Under the pieces are notes generated by a model that did not search any database, was not told the origin of the DNA, and saw nothing but the letters and a program-made list of their open reading frames with translations. A stretch of DNA of 64,000 bases from contig CAVTMP010000010.1 of the NCBI GenBank assembly GCA_963735885.1, forward strand, positions 216,416 to 280,415. Direction: 5' to 3'. Source of the stretch: JBBSBL01 sp963735885 (GTDB lineage Bacteria; Actinomycetota; Thermoleophilia; Solirubrobacterales; Solirubrobacteraceae). Position numbers and translations under genes: made by a program. Shown in pieces: positions 45,747 through 54,096 of this stretch; position 1 is the first letter of the stretch, and each line of letters opens with the position of its first letter.

Positions 45747-47988
45747 ATGCACGAGCCTCGCAACCTCGCCGCGAGAGCCGGTCGATGGAGCGCCCAGCAC
45801 CGCAAGGCCGCGATCTGGGGGTGGCTGGCCTTCGTGGCCGTGGCGTTCATGGGAGGCAACGTCGCGGGGACGGTGACCCTGGAGAACGCCCGCAGCGGGG
45901 TCGGCGAGGCAGGACGTGCCCAACGCACGATCGACGATGCCTTCCCGAAGCGCGTCGGCGAGCAGGTGCTCGTTCAGAGCAGTACCGCGATCGCCAGCGA
46001 TCCCTCGTTCCGGGCCGTGGTCGCCGAGGTTCAGCGCCGCCTCACGGCGGCGCCATATACCAAGGCCTTCGAGAGCCCGTACGCGGCGAACAACCGTGGC
46101 CAGATCTCGGCCGACGGACACTCCGCTCTGCTGCGTTTCGAGATCGCCGGCACGCAGAGCGAGGCGAAGAACCGGGTTGACCCGACCTTGAGGGCCACGA
46201 GCGCCGTGCGGGCGGCCCATCCGGGTTTCACCGTCGCGCAGTTCGGCGACGCCAGCGCCGAGAAGCAGCTCGACGAGGTGATCAGCAAGGATTTCGGCCG
46301 CGCGCTCGTCACCTCGCTGCCGATCACGCTCGTGATCCTGCTGCTCACCTTCGGGGCCCTGGTTGCGGCGAGCGTTCCCATCCTGCTCGCGCTGACCGCC
46401 GTCCTCGCGACGTTGGGACTGGTTGCCCTGATCAGTCACGTATCGCCGGTCGACAACTCCATCAGCGAGGTGATCCTGCTGATCGGACTCGCGGTCGGGG
46501 TCGACTACTCGATGTTCTATCTGCGCCGCGAGCGTGAGGAGCGCGAGGGAGGACGCAGCGAAGACGCCGCGCTGGCCGCCGCCGCGGCGACATCCGGTCG
46601 TGCCGTGCTCGTCTCCGGCCTGACGGTGATGATCGCGATGGCGGGGATGTACTTCGCCGGCGCCCCGACCTTCCAGTCGTTCGCCACCGGCACGATCATC
46701 GTCGTCGCCGTGGCAGTGGCGGGCTCGCTCACGGTCCTGCCCGCGATCCTCGCGTGGCTCGGAGATCGGATCGAGAAGGGAGGCGTTCCGATCATCTCGC
46801 GGATGCGATGGAACGCCGGCGAGAGCAGCATCTGGGCCCGGGTTCTGAACCCGGTCCTCAGACATCCCCTCGTCTCGGCCGCCGCTGCCGGAGGCCTGCT
46901 CGTCGTCCTGGCGATCCCCGCCTTCAGCCTCCACACCGCGGTCCCCGGGGCCAACGCGCTGCCGCAGAACCTGAGCGTGGTCAAGACCTACAACAAGATC
47001 CAGCGCGTCTTCCCCGGCGGTCCCGACCCGGCGGTGGTCGCGGTGAGCGCCGATGACGCGACCTCGCCGCAGGTTCGCCGCGCGATCAGCGACCTGCGCA
47101 CGCGGGCCGCGGCGAGCCCGATGTTCAAGCAGCCGATCACCATCAAGGTCAACCCTGCGCACACGGTCGCCGAAGTCGACATCCCGGTGATCGGAGACGG
47201 CAACAACTCGACGTCCAATGCCGCGCTGGCTCAGCTGCGCGACCAACTGATCCCGGCCACCATCGGAAACGTGCCGGGCGCCACGGCCGACGTGGGCGGG
47301 CAAACGGCCAACTCGAAGGACTTCAACGACACGATGAAGTCGCACGCGCCTCTGGTCTTCGCATTCGTCCTCTCGGCGGCGTTCCTGCTCTTGCTCGTGA
47401 CGTTCCGCTCACTCGTCATCCCGATCAAGGCCATCCTGCTCAACCTGCTCTCGGTCGGGGCCGCCTACGGAGTGCTGGTCTGGATCTTCCAGTACGGCCA
47501 CCTCGAATCGGTGCTCGGCTTCAAATCGACCCGCTCGATCACCTCGTGGATGCCGCTGTTCCTGTTCGTGGTGCTGTTCGGGCTCTCGATGGACTACCAC
47601 GTGTTCATCCTCACGCGGATCCGCGAGGCCTTCGACCGCGGCAGCCCCACCGAGGAAGCCGTCTCGCACGGGATCAAGACCACGGCTGGCGTCGTGACCA
47701 GCGCCGCGGTCGGTGATGATCTCGGTGTTCGCGATCTTCGCAACGCTGTCGCTGCTGATCTTCAAGCAGCTCGGAGTGGGCCTCGCCGTGGCCGTGCTGA
47801 TCGACGCGACGCTCATCCGCGGCGTGCTGCTGCCGGCGACGATGAAGCTGCTCGGCGATTGGAACTGGTACCTGCCGAAGTGGCTGGAGTGGCTGCCCCA
47901 CGTCGGCCCCGGAGACGGAGCCGGCCTGCCCCCGGAACCCGCGGCCTCACGCAGCCGGCCCGAGCTCGGGAAGTGGCACTCGGCCTGA
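45747..47988 (+). CDS. MMPL/RND-type membrane transporter, one frameshift
   Basis: About 745 aa if restored. It has two halves of six transmembrane segments each, with extracytoplasmic loops. Family motifs are GLAVGVDYSMFYLRRERE (first half) and GLSMDYHVFILTRIREAFDR (second half), both with the Asp-Tyr pair of the proton path. After VVTSAAV the frame changes near 47715 and continues MISVFAIFATLSLLIFKQLG, VGLAVAVLIDATLIRGVLLP and a basic/proline tail to TGA at 47986-47988. AGGAGCTG precedes the ATG. It probably exports a lipid or hydrophobic drug. The break is likely an assembly error. Confidence 0.88.
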
Positions 47989-48072
47989 CGATCCCGCAGG
48001 AGTCGCTGATCGATCCCACTGGTCGAGGCCGGCCAGGTTGGGACCCCTGACGAGACGGTCGAGCGTGTCTCG

Positions 48073-48078
48073 TAGGAT
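48073..48078 (+). promoter_or_regulatory. candidate -10 (TAGGAT) before the LLM gene
   Basis: TAGGAT, ten bases, ATG 48089. No clear Shine-Dalgarno. Confidence 0.35.
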
Positions 48079-48088
48079 CGAGGCGCGC

Positions 48089-49102
48089 ATGGAGCTCGGG
48101 CTCTCAACCTTCGCGGACCTCGGCTCGGGCGTGAGCCCGCAGGAGCGGATGCGCCAGCTGCTCGACGAGGCGCGGCTCGCCGACGAGCTCGGTCTCGACG
48201 TGTTCGCGATCGGCGAGCACCACCGCCGCGACTTCCTGATCTCCGCGCCGGCCGTCGCGCTCGCCGCGGTCGCCGCGATCGACCGAGCGGATCCGGCTCT
48301 CGAGCGCGGTGACCGTGCTGAGCTCCGACGACCCCGTCCGCGTCTTCCAGGCCTTCGCCGAAGTGGACCTGATCTCCGGCGGGCGCGCCGAGATCATGGC
48401 CGGCCGCGGTTCGTTCACCGAGTCCTTCCCGCTGTTCGGCCAGAGCCTCGACGACTACGACGAGCTCTTCGCCGAGAAGCTCGAGCTCCTGCTCGCGATC
48501 CGGGACGCCCCGAGGTGACGTGGTCCGGCCGCCACCGCGCGCCGTTGGAGCGGGCCGTCGTGTGGCCGCGGCCGGTCCAGGATCCGCTGCCCGTCTGGGT
48601 CGCGGTCGGCGGCACGCCGCAGTCGGTCGTGCGCGCCGGCACCCTCGGGCTCCCGCTCACGGTGGCGATCATCGGCGGCACGCTGGAGCGCTTCGTCCCG
48701 CTCGTCTCGCTCTACCGCGAGGCGGTCGATCGCGCGGGCCATTCCCCGGGCGCGGCGCGGGTCGCCATCAACACCCACGCCTTCGTCGGGGAGAGCGACG
48801 CCGACGCCGACGCCGCGTTCATGCGGCCCTACCTGGCCGGGATGAACCGCATCGGCCGTGAGCGCGGCTGGCCGCCGTCGGGCGAGCGGGAGTACCGCGC
48901 GCTCGCCTCGCCCCGGGGCGCCCTGGCCGCCGGGTCACCCGAGCGGGTCGCCGAGAAGATCCTTCGCGGCCACGAGCTCTTCGGCCACGACCGCTACATC
49001 GGCCAGATGACCGTCGGTGCGGTCGACCACGTCGAGGTCATGCGCTCGATCGAGCGCTTCGGGGCCGAGGTCGCGCCGCTGGTGCGGGCTGAGGCAGGCT
49101 AG
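48089..49102 (+). CDS. LLM-class flavin-dependent oxidoreductase, two compensating frameshifts
   Basis: About 335 aa. It starts MELGLSTFADLGSGVSPQER and keeps LGLDVFAIGEHHRRDFLISA. Near 48280 the frame shifts, with the middle part SSAVTVLSSDDPVRVFQAFA-EVDLISGGRAEIMAGRGSF in another frame. Near 48512 it returns (VTWSGRHRAPL ... VWVAVGGTPQSVVRAGTLGL). The family end GHDRYIGQMTVGAVDHVEVM is intact. It is a luciferase-like (bacterial luciferase/F420 or FMN) oxidoreductase of unknown substrate. Two compensating shifts within 230 bases in a conserved gene suggest sequence errors. Its TAG abuts the left end of the IS630 element. Confidence 0.85.
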   Translation: MELGLSTFADLGSGVSPQERMRQLLDEARLADELGLDVFAIGEHHRRDFLISAPAVALAAVAAIDRADPALERGDRAELRRPRPRLPGLRRSGPDLRRARRDHGRPRFVHRVLPAVRPEPRRLRRALRREARAPARDPGRPEVTWSGRHRAPLERAVVWPRPVQDPLPVWVAVGGTPQSVVRAGTLGLPLTVAIIGGTLERFVPLVSLYREAVDRAGHSPGAARVAINTHAFVGESDADADAAFMRPYLAGMNRIGRERGWPPSGEREYRALASPRGALAAGSPERVAEKILRGHELFGHDRYIGQMTVGAVDHVEVMRSIERFGAEVAPLVRAEAG

Positions 49103-49112
49103 TGGTGTGACC

Positions 49113-49126
49113 GGCAACGTTTGCCG
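49113..49126. repeat. left inverted repeat of the IS630 element
   Basis: GGCAACGTTTGCCG, exact reverse complement of the right copy at 50261-50274. The left copy is itself nearly palindromic (CGGCAA/TTGCCG). Confidence 0.7.
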
Positions 49127-49200
49127 GTTTTCATAACAGGGGGCTTGGCGCTCGCCGCCGAAGGCCTCGCCCGGTGCGGGTTCTCGACCGGGAGGGGAAG

Positions 49201-50298
49201 ATGGCGGCCAGGGTGGTGCTGCGGGAGATCACGAACGAGGAGGGCAACCGGCTCTTGCGGATCGTGCGTCGCGGCAGCGGGTCGGTGGTGACGTGGCGCC
49301 GCGCGCAGATCGTGTTGTTGTCGGCGCAGCGGATGGGCCCGGCGCGGGTCAGCGAGGTCGTGTTCACCGATGCGGACACCGTCCGCGAGGTGATCCACAA
49401 CTTCAACCGCGACGGGTTCGACGCGCTCTATCCGCGCTACGCGGGCGGGCGTCCGCCGACGTTCACGCTGCCCCAGCGGCGGGCGATCAAGAAGATCGCC
49501 TTGTCGGTCCCGAGCGACCTCGGGCGGCCGTTCGCGACCTGGAGCCTGGCGAAGCTGGCCGACTACCTGGTCGCCGAGGGGGTGGTCACGGACATCTCCC
49601 ACGAAGGGCTGCGCGGCCTGCTGCGCGAGGAGGGCGTCTCCTTTCAAGCGGTGAGGACCTGGAAGCGCTCCAACGACCCTGCGTTCGAGCCGAAGAAGAA
49701 CCGCATCCTCGAGCTCTACGAGCTCGCCGACACGGGCCGGGCGACCGTCATCTGCCTCGACGAGTTCGGGCCGCTGAACATCCAGCCGCAGCCAGGCGGC
49801 AAGGCCTGGGCGCCGCTTCGCAAGCCGCGGCGGATCCGCGCCACCTACAAGCGCCCGCACGGCGTCCGCCACATGCTCGGCGCCTACGACATCGGCCGCG
49901 ACCGCCTCTACGGCCACATCAAGAAGCGCAAGACCCGCGTCGAGTTCCTCGCCTTCTGCCGCTACCTGCGCTCGCTCCACCCGCCCCAAGTCCGGCTGCA
50001 CTTCATCCTCGACAACTTCAGCCCCCACCTCGGCGACCAGATCCGCGAGTGGGCGGCCGACCACAACGTCGAGCTCGCCTACACCCCGCACTACGGCTCA
50101 TGGCTGAACCGCATCGAGGCGCAGTTCAAGGCACTGCGCTACTTCACCCTCGACGGCACCGACCACCCCGACCACGCCACCCAAGCGCGGCTCATCCGCC
50201 GCTACATCACCTGGCGCAACCACCACAACGACGACCGCCGGCTACAAGCCGTCGTCAACACGGCAAACGTTGCCCTCTCCCGCCGCCTAGAGGCTTGA
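49201..50298 (+). CDS. IS630-family transposase
   Basis: 365 aa from ATG 49201 (SD GGGAGGGG). N-terminal HTH: RRGSGSVVTWRRAQIVLLSA ... VFTDADTVREVIHNFNRDG. DDE catalytic triad: Asp in VICLDEFGPLNI, Asp in HFILDNFSPHLGDQI and Glu in SWLNRIEAQFKALRYF. The frame is intact, so the element may be active. The C-terminal codons overlap the right inverted repeat. Confidence 0.92.
   Translation: MAARVVLREITNEEGNRLLRIVRRGSGSVVTWRRAQIVLLSAQRMGPARVSEVVFTDADTVREVIHNFNRDGFDALYPRYAGGRPPTFTLPQRRAIKKIALSVPSDLGRPFATWSLAKLADYLVAEGVVTDISHEGLRGLLREEGVSFQAVRTWKRSNDPAFEPKKNRILELYELADTGRATVICLDEFGPLNIQPQPGGKAWAPLRKPRRIRATYKRPHGVRHMLGAYDIGRDRLYGHIKKRKTRVEFLAFCRYLRSLHPPQVRLHFILDNFSPHLGDQIREWAADHNVELAYTPHYGSWLNRIEAQFKALRYFTLDGTDHPDHATQARLIRRYITWRNHHNDDRRLQAVVNTANVALSRRLEA
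50261..50274. repeat. right inverted repeat of the IS630 element
   Basis: CGGCAAACGTTGCC, within the 3' end of the transposase gene. It is the exact reverse complement of the left copy. Confidence 0.7.
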
Positions 50299-51256
50299 TG
50301 TGGGTTGAGGTGCGGGGGAGGGATGTGGTGGTGAGATGAGAACAGGGCCTCCAGCCCGGCAACCTCGTGATTGGAGCACGAGATGTCCGCTTCGCTGGAG
50401 ACCCTGGTCGTGGCAGCGTACGTGTTCGCGTCCTCGCTGCGGATTCCTCGCCCCGGCCCGGAGGGCAAGGTGACCGATCATGAGCTGATCGCTTTGGCGG
50501 TGGCGCAGGCGGCGACCGGCCTGTGCTCGGATCGCCAGTTTCTGGGGATGGTGGGCGGGGCGCTGCCGGGGTGGTTCCCGGCGCTTCCGGACCAGTCGCA
50601 ATACAACCGGCGGCTGCGGCGCTTGGCGCCGTGGATCACCACGGTGCAGCTGATGGTCGCCGAGCTGATCGCCGAGGGCCGGATCCGTCTGGTCGACGGG
50701 ACGCTGATCAGCTGCGCCAACTATCCGGGCTGCGCGGCCCGCAGCGAGTTCGCCGGCCACGCCGCCTACGGATATTGCCCGTCCAAGAGCCTGTTCGTGT
50801 GGGGCATGCGGCTCGTCGTGGTCGCCGACCTCAAGGGCGTCCCGGTGGGCTATGACCTCGTCGGACCCAAGACCGGCGAGGAACGCCAGAGCGCCCTGGA
50901 GCTCGCCGCCGCGCACCCCGGCAGCGTCCTGTTCGCCGACAAAGGCCTGTGGGGCAAAGAGCTCGACGCCAGCATGGAGCTGATCGGCGTCCGGCTCATC
51001 ACCCCCGAACGCCACCGACTCGGCCACCGTCCACCCGGCGAGGTCGCCAAGGCCCGCATCCGCCTCGTCATCGAATCGGTCTTCGCCAACCTCAAAGGCC
51101 AGATGCGCCTCGAACGTCACCTCGCGAAAACCCTCGCCGGGCTCATCCAGCGCATCTCTCAACGCCTCCTCGCGCTCACCCTCGGCATGTTCCTCAACAC
51201 CATCACCGGCCGCCCACCACGCGCCCTCGCCGCCTACGACGGCCGATGAACCCCCA
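50299..51256 (+). mobile_element. IS982-family insertion sequence immediately after IS630
   Basis: The element is bounded by the IS630 end on the left and the M19 dipeptidase stop on the right. A possible imperfect terminal pair is TGTGGGTTGA (near 50300) and the reverse complement GTGGGGGTTCA (near 51250). Because this pair is weak, the exact ends are uncertain. Confidence 0.55.
50383..51249 (+). CDS. IS982-family transposase
   Basis: A 288-aa DDE transposase: DHELIALAVAQAATGLCSDR, LPDQSQYNRRLRRLAPW, catalytic Asp in LVDGTLISCANYPGCA and in GSVLFADKGLWGKELDAS, and Glu in RLVIESVFANLKGQMRLERH. ATG 50383 (MSASLETLVVAAYVFA). The frame is complete and intact. Confidence 0.9.
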   Translation: MSASLETLVVAAYVFASSLRIPRPGPEGKVTDHELIALAVAQAATGLCSDRQFLGMVGGALPGWFPALPDQSQYNRRLRRLAPWITTVQLMVAELIAEGRIRLVDGTLISCANYPGCAARSEFAGHAAYGYCPSKSLFVWGMRLVVVADLKGVPVGYDLVGPKTGEERQSALELAAAHPGSVLFADKGLWGKELDASMELIGVRLITPERHRLGHRPPGEVAKARIRLVIESVFANLKGQMRLERHLAKTLAGLIQRISQRLLALTLGMFLNTITGRPPRALAAYDGR

Positions 51257-52420
51257 CTAGCCGCGCGCGTGCGAGCCGGTCCGCGCCCGCAGCACGCGCA
51301 GCGCGTTGGTGCTGCACACCTGCCGGGCGCGCTCGGCGCCGTAGCGTTGCGCGAGCGCGGCCTGCAGGTCGCGCATGCGGCCCAGGTGCTCGATGCCGCT
51401 GAGCGCCGGCTTGATGTAGCCGTCGAGGTCGGAGCCGATCGCGGCGTGGTCGAACGATCCGGTGACGTCGTGGATGTGGTCGACGTGCGCGCAGATGAGC
51501 TCGACGGACTCCTCGAAGGACCGGCGGCCGCCGCGACGGCGAATCCCGTCCGCGACGTAGTGGCGGCAGTCGATCACGCCGAGCACGCCGCCGCGCTCGG
51601 CCACGCGCGCGATGGTGTCGTCGGTCAGGTTGTATCCCAGGCGGCCGAAGCGGCAGGCCATGTGCGTGGCGATGACCGGCATCGTGCGCTCGGGGTCGCG
51701 GCGCTCGAGCACGGCGAAGGTGTCGGCGAGCGACGCGTCGCTCATGTGGGTGATGTCGATCAGCACCCGGTTCTCGAGCATCGCCTCGACGGCTGCGCGG
51801 CCGATCGCGCTGAGCCCCTCGGCGCGCGGCTGCGGGAAGATCACCCGGTAGAGCCAGTCGGGCAGGAACGGCAGGGCCGGTGCGTTGGTCGCCACGCCGC
51901 GCCAGAACAGGTGCGCGAGCGTGATGTAGCCGACGCCGCGGCGGGCGAGCTCGGCGACGTTGCCGCGCACGTCGCTCTCGGGGCCGAGGTGGAAGCCGCC
52001 CTCGACCGCGTGGATGAACGCGATCCGCCCGTCCGTCAGGCACTCGTCGAGCTCGCGGCCGGAGCGCGCGATCCGCGCGTGGTCGGCGTGCCCGCGCACG
52101 TCGCGCTCGACGAGCTCCAGCGCGTCGAGCAGCCGGCCGAAGTACGCCGGGTCGGGCGGCGCGCTGTATCCCCGCTCGAGGTCCATCTCGTCGAACGGCG
52201 AGTAGAGCACCGACAGCACGACGCCGACGTCGCCCTGACGCATGAGCCCGACGGTCACGCCGGGCCCGTCAGCCGGGCCCTGGTAGTTGGCGATCCGCGA
52301 GATCGCGTCGACGATCCGCGCCCGCAGGCGCTCAGCGCGCCAGCCGGCCAGGCGCGCGCGGGTGCCGTGCTCCGGCGGGATGAGGTGCATCGGGTAGTGC
52401 GCATGGAGGTCGACGAGCAC
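51257..52420 (-). CDS. M19-type dipeptidase (renal dipeptidase family)
   Basis: 387 aa starting GTG 52418-52420 (MLVDLHAHYPMHLIPPEHGT). The metal site begins with HxH in DLHAHY. Further motifs are IAFIHAVEGGFHLG, YITLAHLFWRGVATNAPALP, VLIDITHMSDASL, VIATHMACRF and the end AAIGSDLDGYIKPALSG, all typical of amidohydrolase-fold membrane dipeptidases. It hydrolyses dipeptides. It lies 3 bases after the membrane-protein gene, so it is the last gene of a three-gene operon. The IS982 element sits just beyond its stop. Confidence 0.9.
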   Translation of the reverse strand: MLVDLHAHYPMHLIPPEHGTRARLAGWRAERLRARIVDAISRIANYQGPADGPGVTVGLMRQGDVGVVLSVLYSPFDEMDLERGYSAPPDPAYFGRLLDALELVERDVRGHADHARIARSGRELDECLTDGRIAFIHAVEGGFHLGPESDVRGNVAELARRGVGYITLAHLFWRGVATNAPALPFLPDWLYRVIFPQPRAEGLSAIGRAAVEAMLENRVLIDITHMSDASLADTFAVLERRDPERTMPVIATHMACRFGRLGYNLTDDTIARVAERGGVLGVIDCRHYVADGIRRRGGRRSFEESVELICAHVDHIHDVTGSFDHAAIGSDLDGYIKPALSGIEHLGRMRDLQAALAQRYGAERARQVCSTNALRVLRARTGSHARG

Positions 52421-52423
52421 GGC

Positions 52424-53080
52424 TCACTCGATCGTGCTCGCCGTGGGCCGCGCCGAGGCGACGTACGGGTCGCCGTCGATCGGCGCCGGGACGGCGTACG
52501 GGTCGCTGTCGATCGGGGTCGGGACGACGTTGCGCTCCAATGCGTCCGCGACGAGCCCGATCAGGGCCGTGGTGGCGAGCACGATGAAGCCGCCGATCTC
52601 GATCTTGTACCCGGACAGGTCGCGCAGCGGAGTGTCCGTGAGGGCGACCGCCCAGGCCGCGAACGCCACCGACGAGACGGCCATCTCGAACACGGGCCAG
52701 CGGAACGGCTCCCGGGTGCGGCGCACCTTGGCGACGTGAACGAGCAGGACGATCGCCACCGTCAGGGCGAGGAACAGTCCCAGCGTCACCCAGCGGCCCG
52801 TGAAGTCGGCGTCGGACACGCGCTTGCCCGCCGGGACGCGGACCGGGTCGAGCACGCCGAGGAAGGCGACGTAGAGCGTGAGGCTCTCGGTCGGGATCCA
52901 GCGCACGAGCTGGCCGAGGACCGTGGGCGGGACCTTCGGCGGTTGCGGCGTGGCCGCCCGGCTGCTCTGCGGGCGCTCGACGAGGGCCCGCAGGCCGATC
53001 GCCCGCTCGAACGAGGTGGCCCCGCGCTGCGCCGGCTGCTCGTTCATGAGCTTGGCGTCGCACATCGAGGTGATGCTCAT
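52424..53080 (-). CDS. membrane protein with C-terminal tandem repeat
   Basis: 218 aa. ATG 53078-53080 (MSITSMCDAKLMNEQ). A hydrophilic start is followed by about four transmembrane helices: ESLTLYVAFLGVL, WVTLGLFLALTVAIVLLVHV, VFEMAVSSVAFAAWAVAL and IGGFIVLATTALIGLVADAL. The tail has two copies of a VPTPIDSDPYA / VPAPIDGDPYV repeat, encoded by a near-duplicated ~33-base stretch at 52455-52520. It is flanked by a protease and a dipeptidase on the same strand. No family is recognised. Confidence 0.72.
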   Translation of the reverse strand: MSITSMCDAKLMNEQPAQRGATSFERAIGLRALVERPQSSRAATPQPPKVPPTVLGQLVRWIPTESLTLYVAFLGVLDPVRVPAGKRVSDADFTGRWVTLGLFLALTVAIVLLVHVAKVRRTREPFRWPVFEMAVSSVAFAAWAVALTDTPLRDLSGYKIEIGGFIVLATTALIGLVADALERNVVPTPIDSDPYAVPAPIDGDPYVASARPTASTIE

Positions 53081-53124
53081 CTGCGCCTCCTCACGTGGCC
53101 GGCGGTCGACCCGACCGTGGCCTC

Positions 53125-53891
53125 CTATTCGACGGAGCGGATCGTCCAGAGATCGCCGGAGAGCGTGCCCTGCAGCAGGTACGGGTAGGGCATCGTGAAG
53201 TAGCCGTCCATGCCCCAGCCCGGGCCCCAGGAGTTGCGCACGATGAAGCGCTGCTGGGCCTCGTCGTAGCCGACGGCGAGCACGGCGTGGCCGCCCAGCT
53301 GCTGCTCGTCCGCCTTCGGCATCGGGACGCGCCCGTTCTTGGCCACCTGCGGGCTCTCGAAGCTCTCGTAGACCGCGAAGCCGAACACGAACGGGAAGCC
53401 GGAGGCCAGGCAGCCCTTGAGCTGGTTCAGGGTCTGGGTCAGCCGCTGGTAGCGGATCGCCTGGTGCTTCGAGCGCCTCGGCGTAGACCGGCTTCGACGG
53501 CTTGTCGCGGAACTTGGCGATGGCGTACGGCCAGTCGGTCTCCGGTGGGACGCCCTGCTTGTCGACCGACTTGATGCCGTCGCGGATCATCGCGCCGGAG
53601 TCCGAGTCGATCGTGCCCTCGATGACGCCGCTCGTTGTAGTAGATGAACAGCCGCGAGGGGGTGAACGGCGCGGCCTGCCGTTGCTTCATCTGTCCGAAC
53701 TCGAGCGCCGCGCCGATCGCGTTGGCGGTGCAGCTGCCGAGCTGGCCCTGGTCGTAGACCGCGGGGCACTGCTTGCGCAGGTCGACCTTGGCGGGCAGCC
53801 GCTCCAGCACCTCCATCGGCGCGGCGTACATCATGTCGCGCCCGTCCGGCAGGTCCCGGCTCCATCCGTACCGCTTGATCTTGCGATCCAT
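53125..53891 (-). CDS. papain-like C1 cysteine protease, two frameshifts
   Basis: ATG 53889-53891 (SD GGAGG) starts MDRKIKRYGWSRDLPDGRDM, then VDLRKQCPAVYDQGQLGSCTANAIGAALEF with the oxyanion Gln and catalytic Cys. The frame changes near 53635 (next piece MIRDGIKSVDKQGVPPETDW-PYAIAKF) and again near 53475. The third piece has the catalytic His in LGGHAVLAVGYD and Asn in FIVRNSWGPGWGMDGYFTM. All catalytic residues survive across the three frames, so assembly indels are more likely than decay. There is no signal peptide. It is the first gene of the operon with the membrane protein and dipeptidase. Confidence 0.85.
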
Positions 53892-53990
53892 CGCGCTGTG
53901 CCTCCTCGCCGACCTGGACGGCCCGGGACGGGCCGCCGTGTCGAGCCCTAGCGCGCGACGGGGACCCGGGCAAGGAAACGGGTAGAGATC

Positions 53991-54007
53991 GCGCACCTTT
54001 GGTGCGC
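53991..54007. promoter_or_regulatory. perfect palindrome GCGCACCTTTGGTGCGC between divergent operons
   Basis: A 7-bp stem with a 3-base centre, midway in the 205-base region between the protease operon (minus) and the amidohydrolase operon (plus). It is a candidate operator for both, or a hairpin. Neither -10 nor -35 is clear. Confidence 0.45.
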
Positions 54008-54096
54008 CACGGCGAACGAACCCCTCCCGCGCCGGTGTGTGCCGCCCCCGCCCGAGGTTTGATGGCGGACCGGCCGCCCATCCGGCTTGGAGACGC

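Larger units (their letters stand above)
49102..50298 (+). mobile_element. IS630-family insertion sequence
   Basis: The transposase gene is flanked by a 14-bp inverted pair, GGCAACGTTTGCCG (49113-49126) and CGGCAAACGTTGCC (50261-50274). TA dinucleotides outside each (49100-49101 and 50288-50289) would fit the IS630 TA target duplication. On that reading the right end falls within the last codons of the transposase, so the exact right boundary is uncertain. Length about 1.2 kb. Confidence 0.7.

Noticed and set aside
50287..51162. A 291-residue minus-strand frame opposite the IS982 transposase
   Set aside because: Mirror frame of a transposase with DDE motifs on the plus strand. No family pattern on the minus strand.
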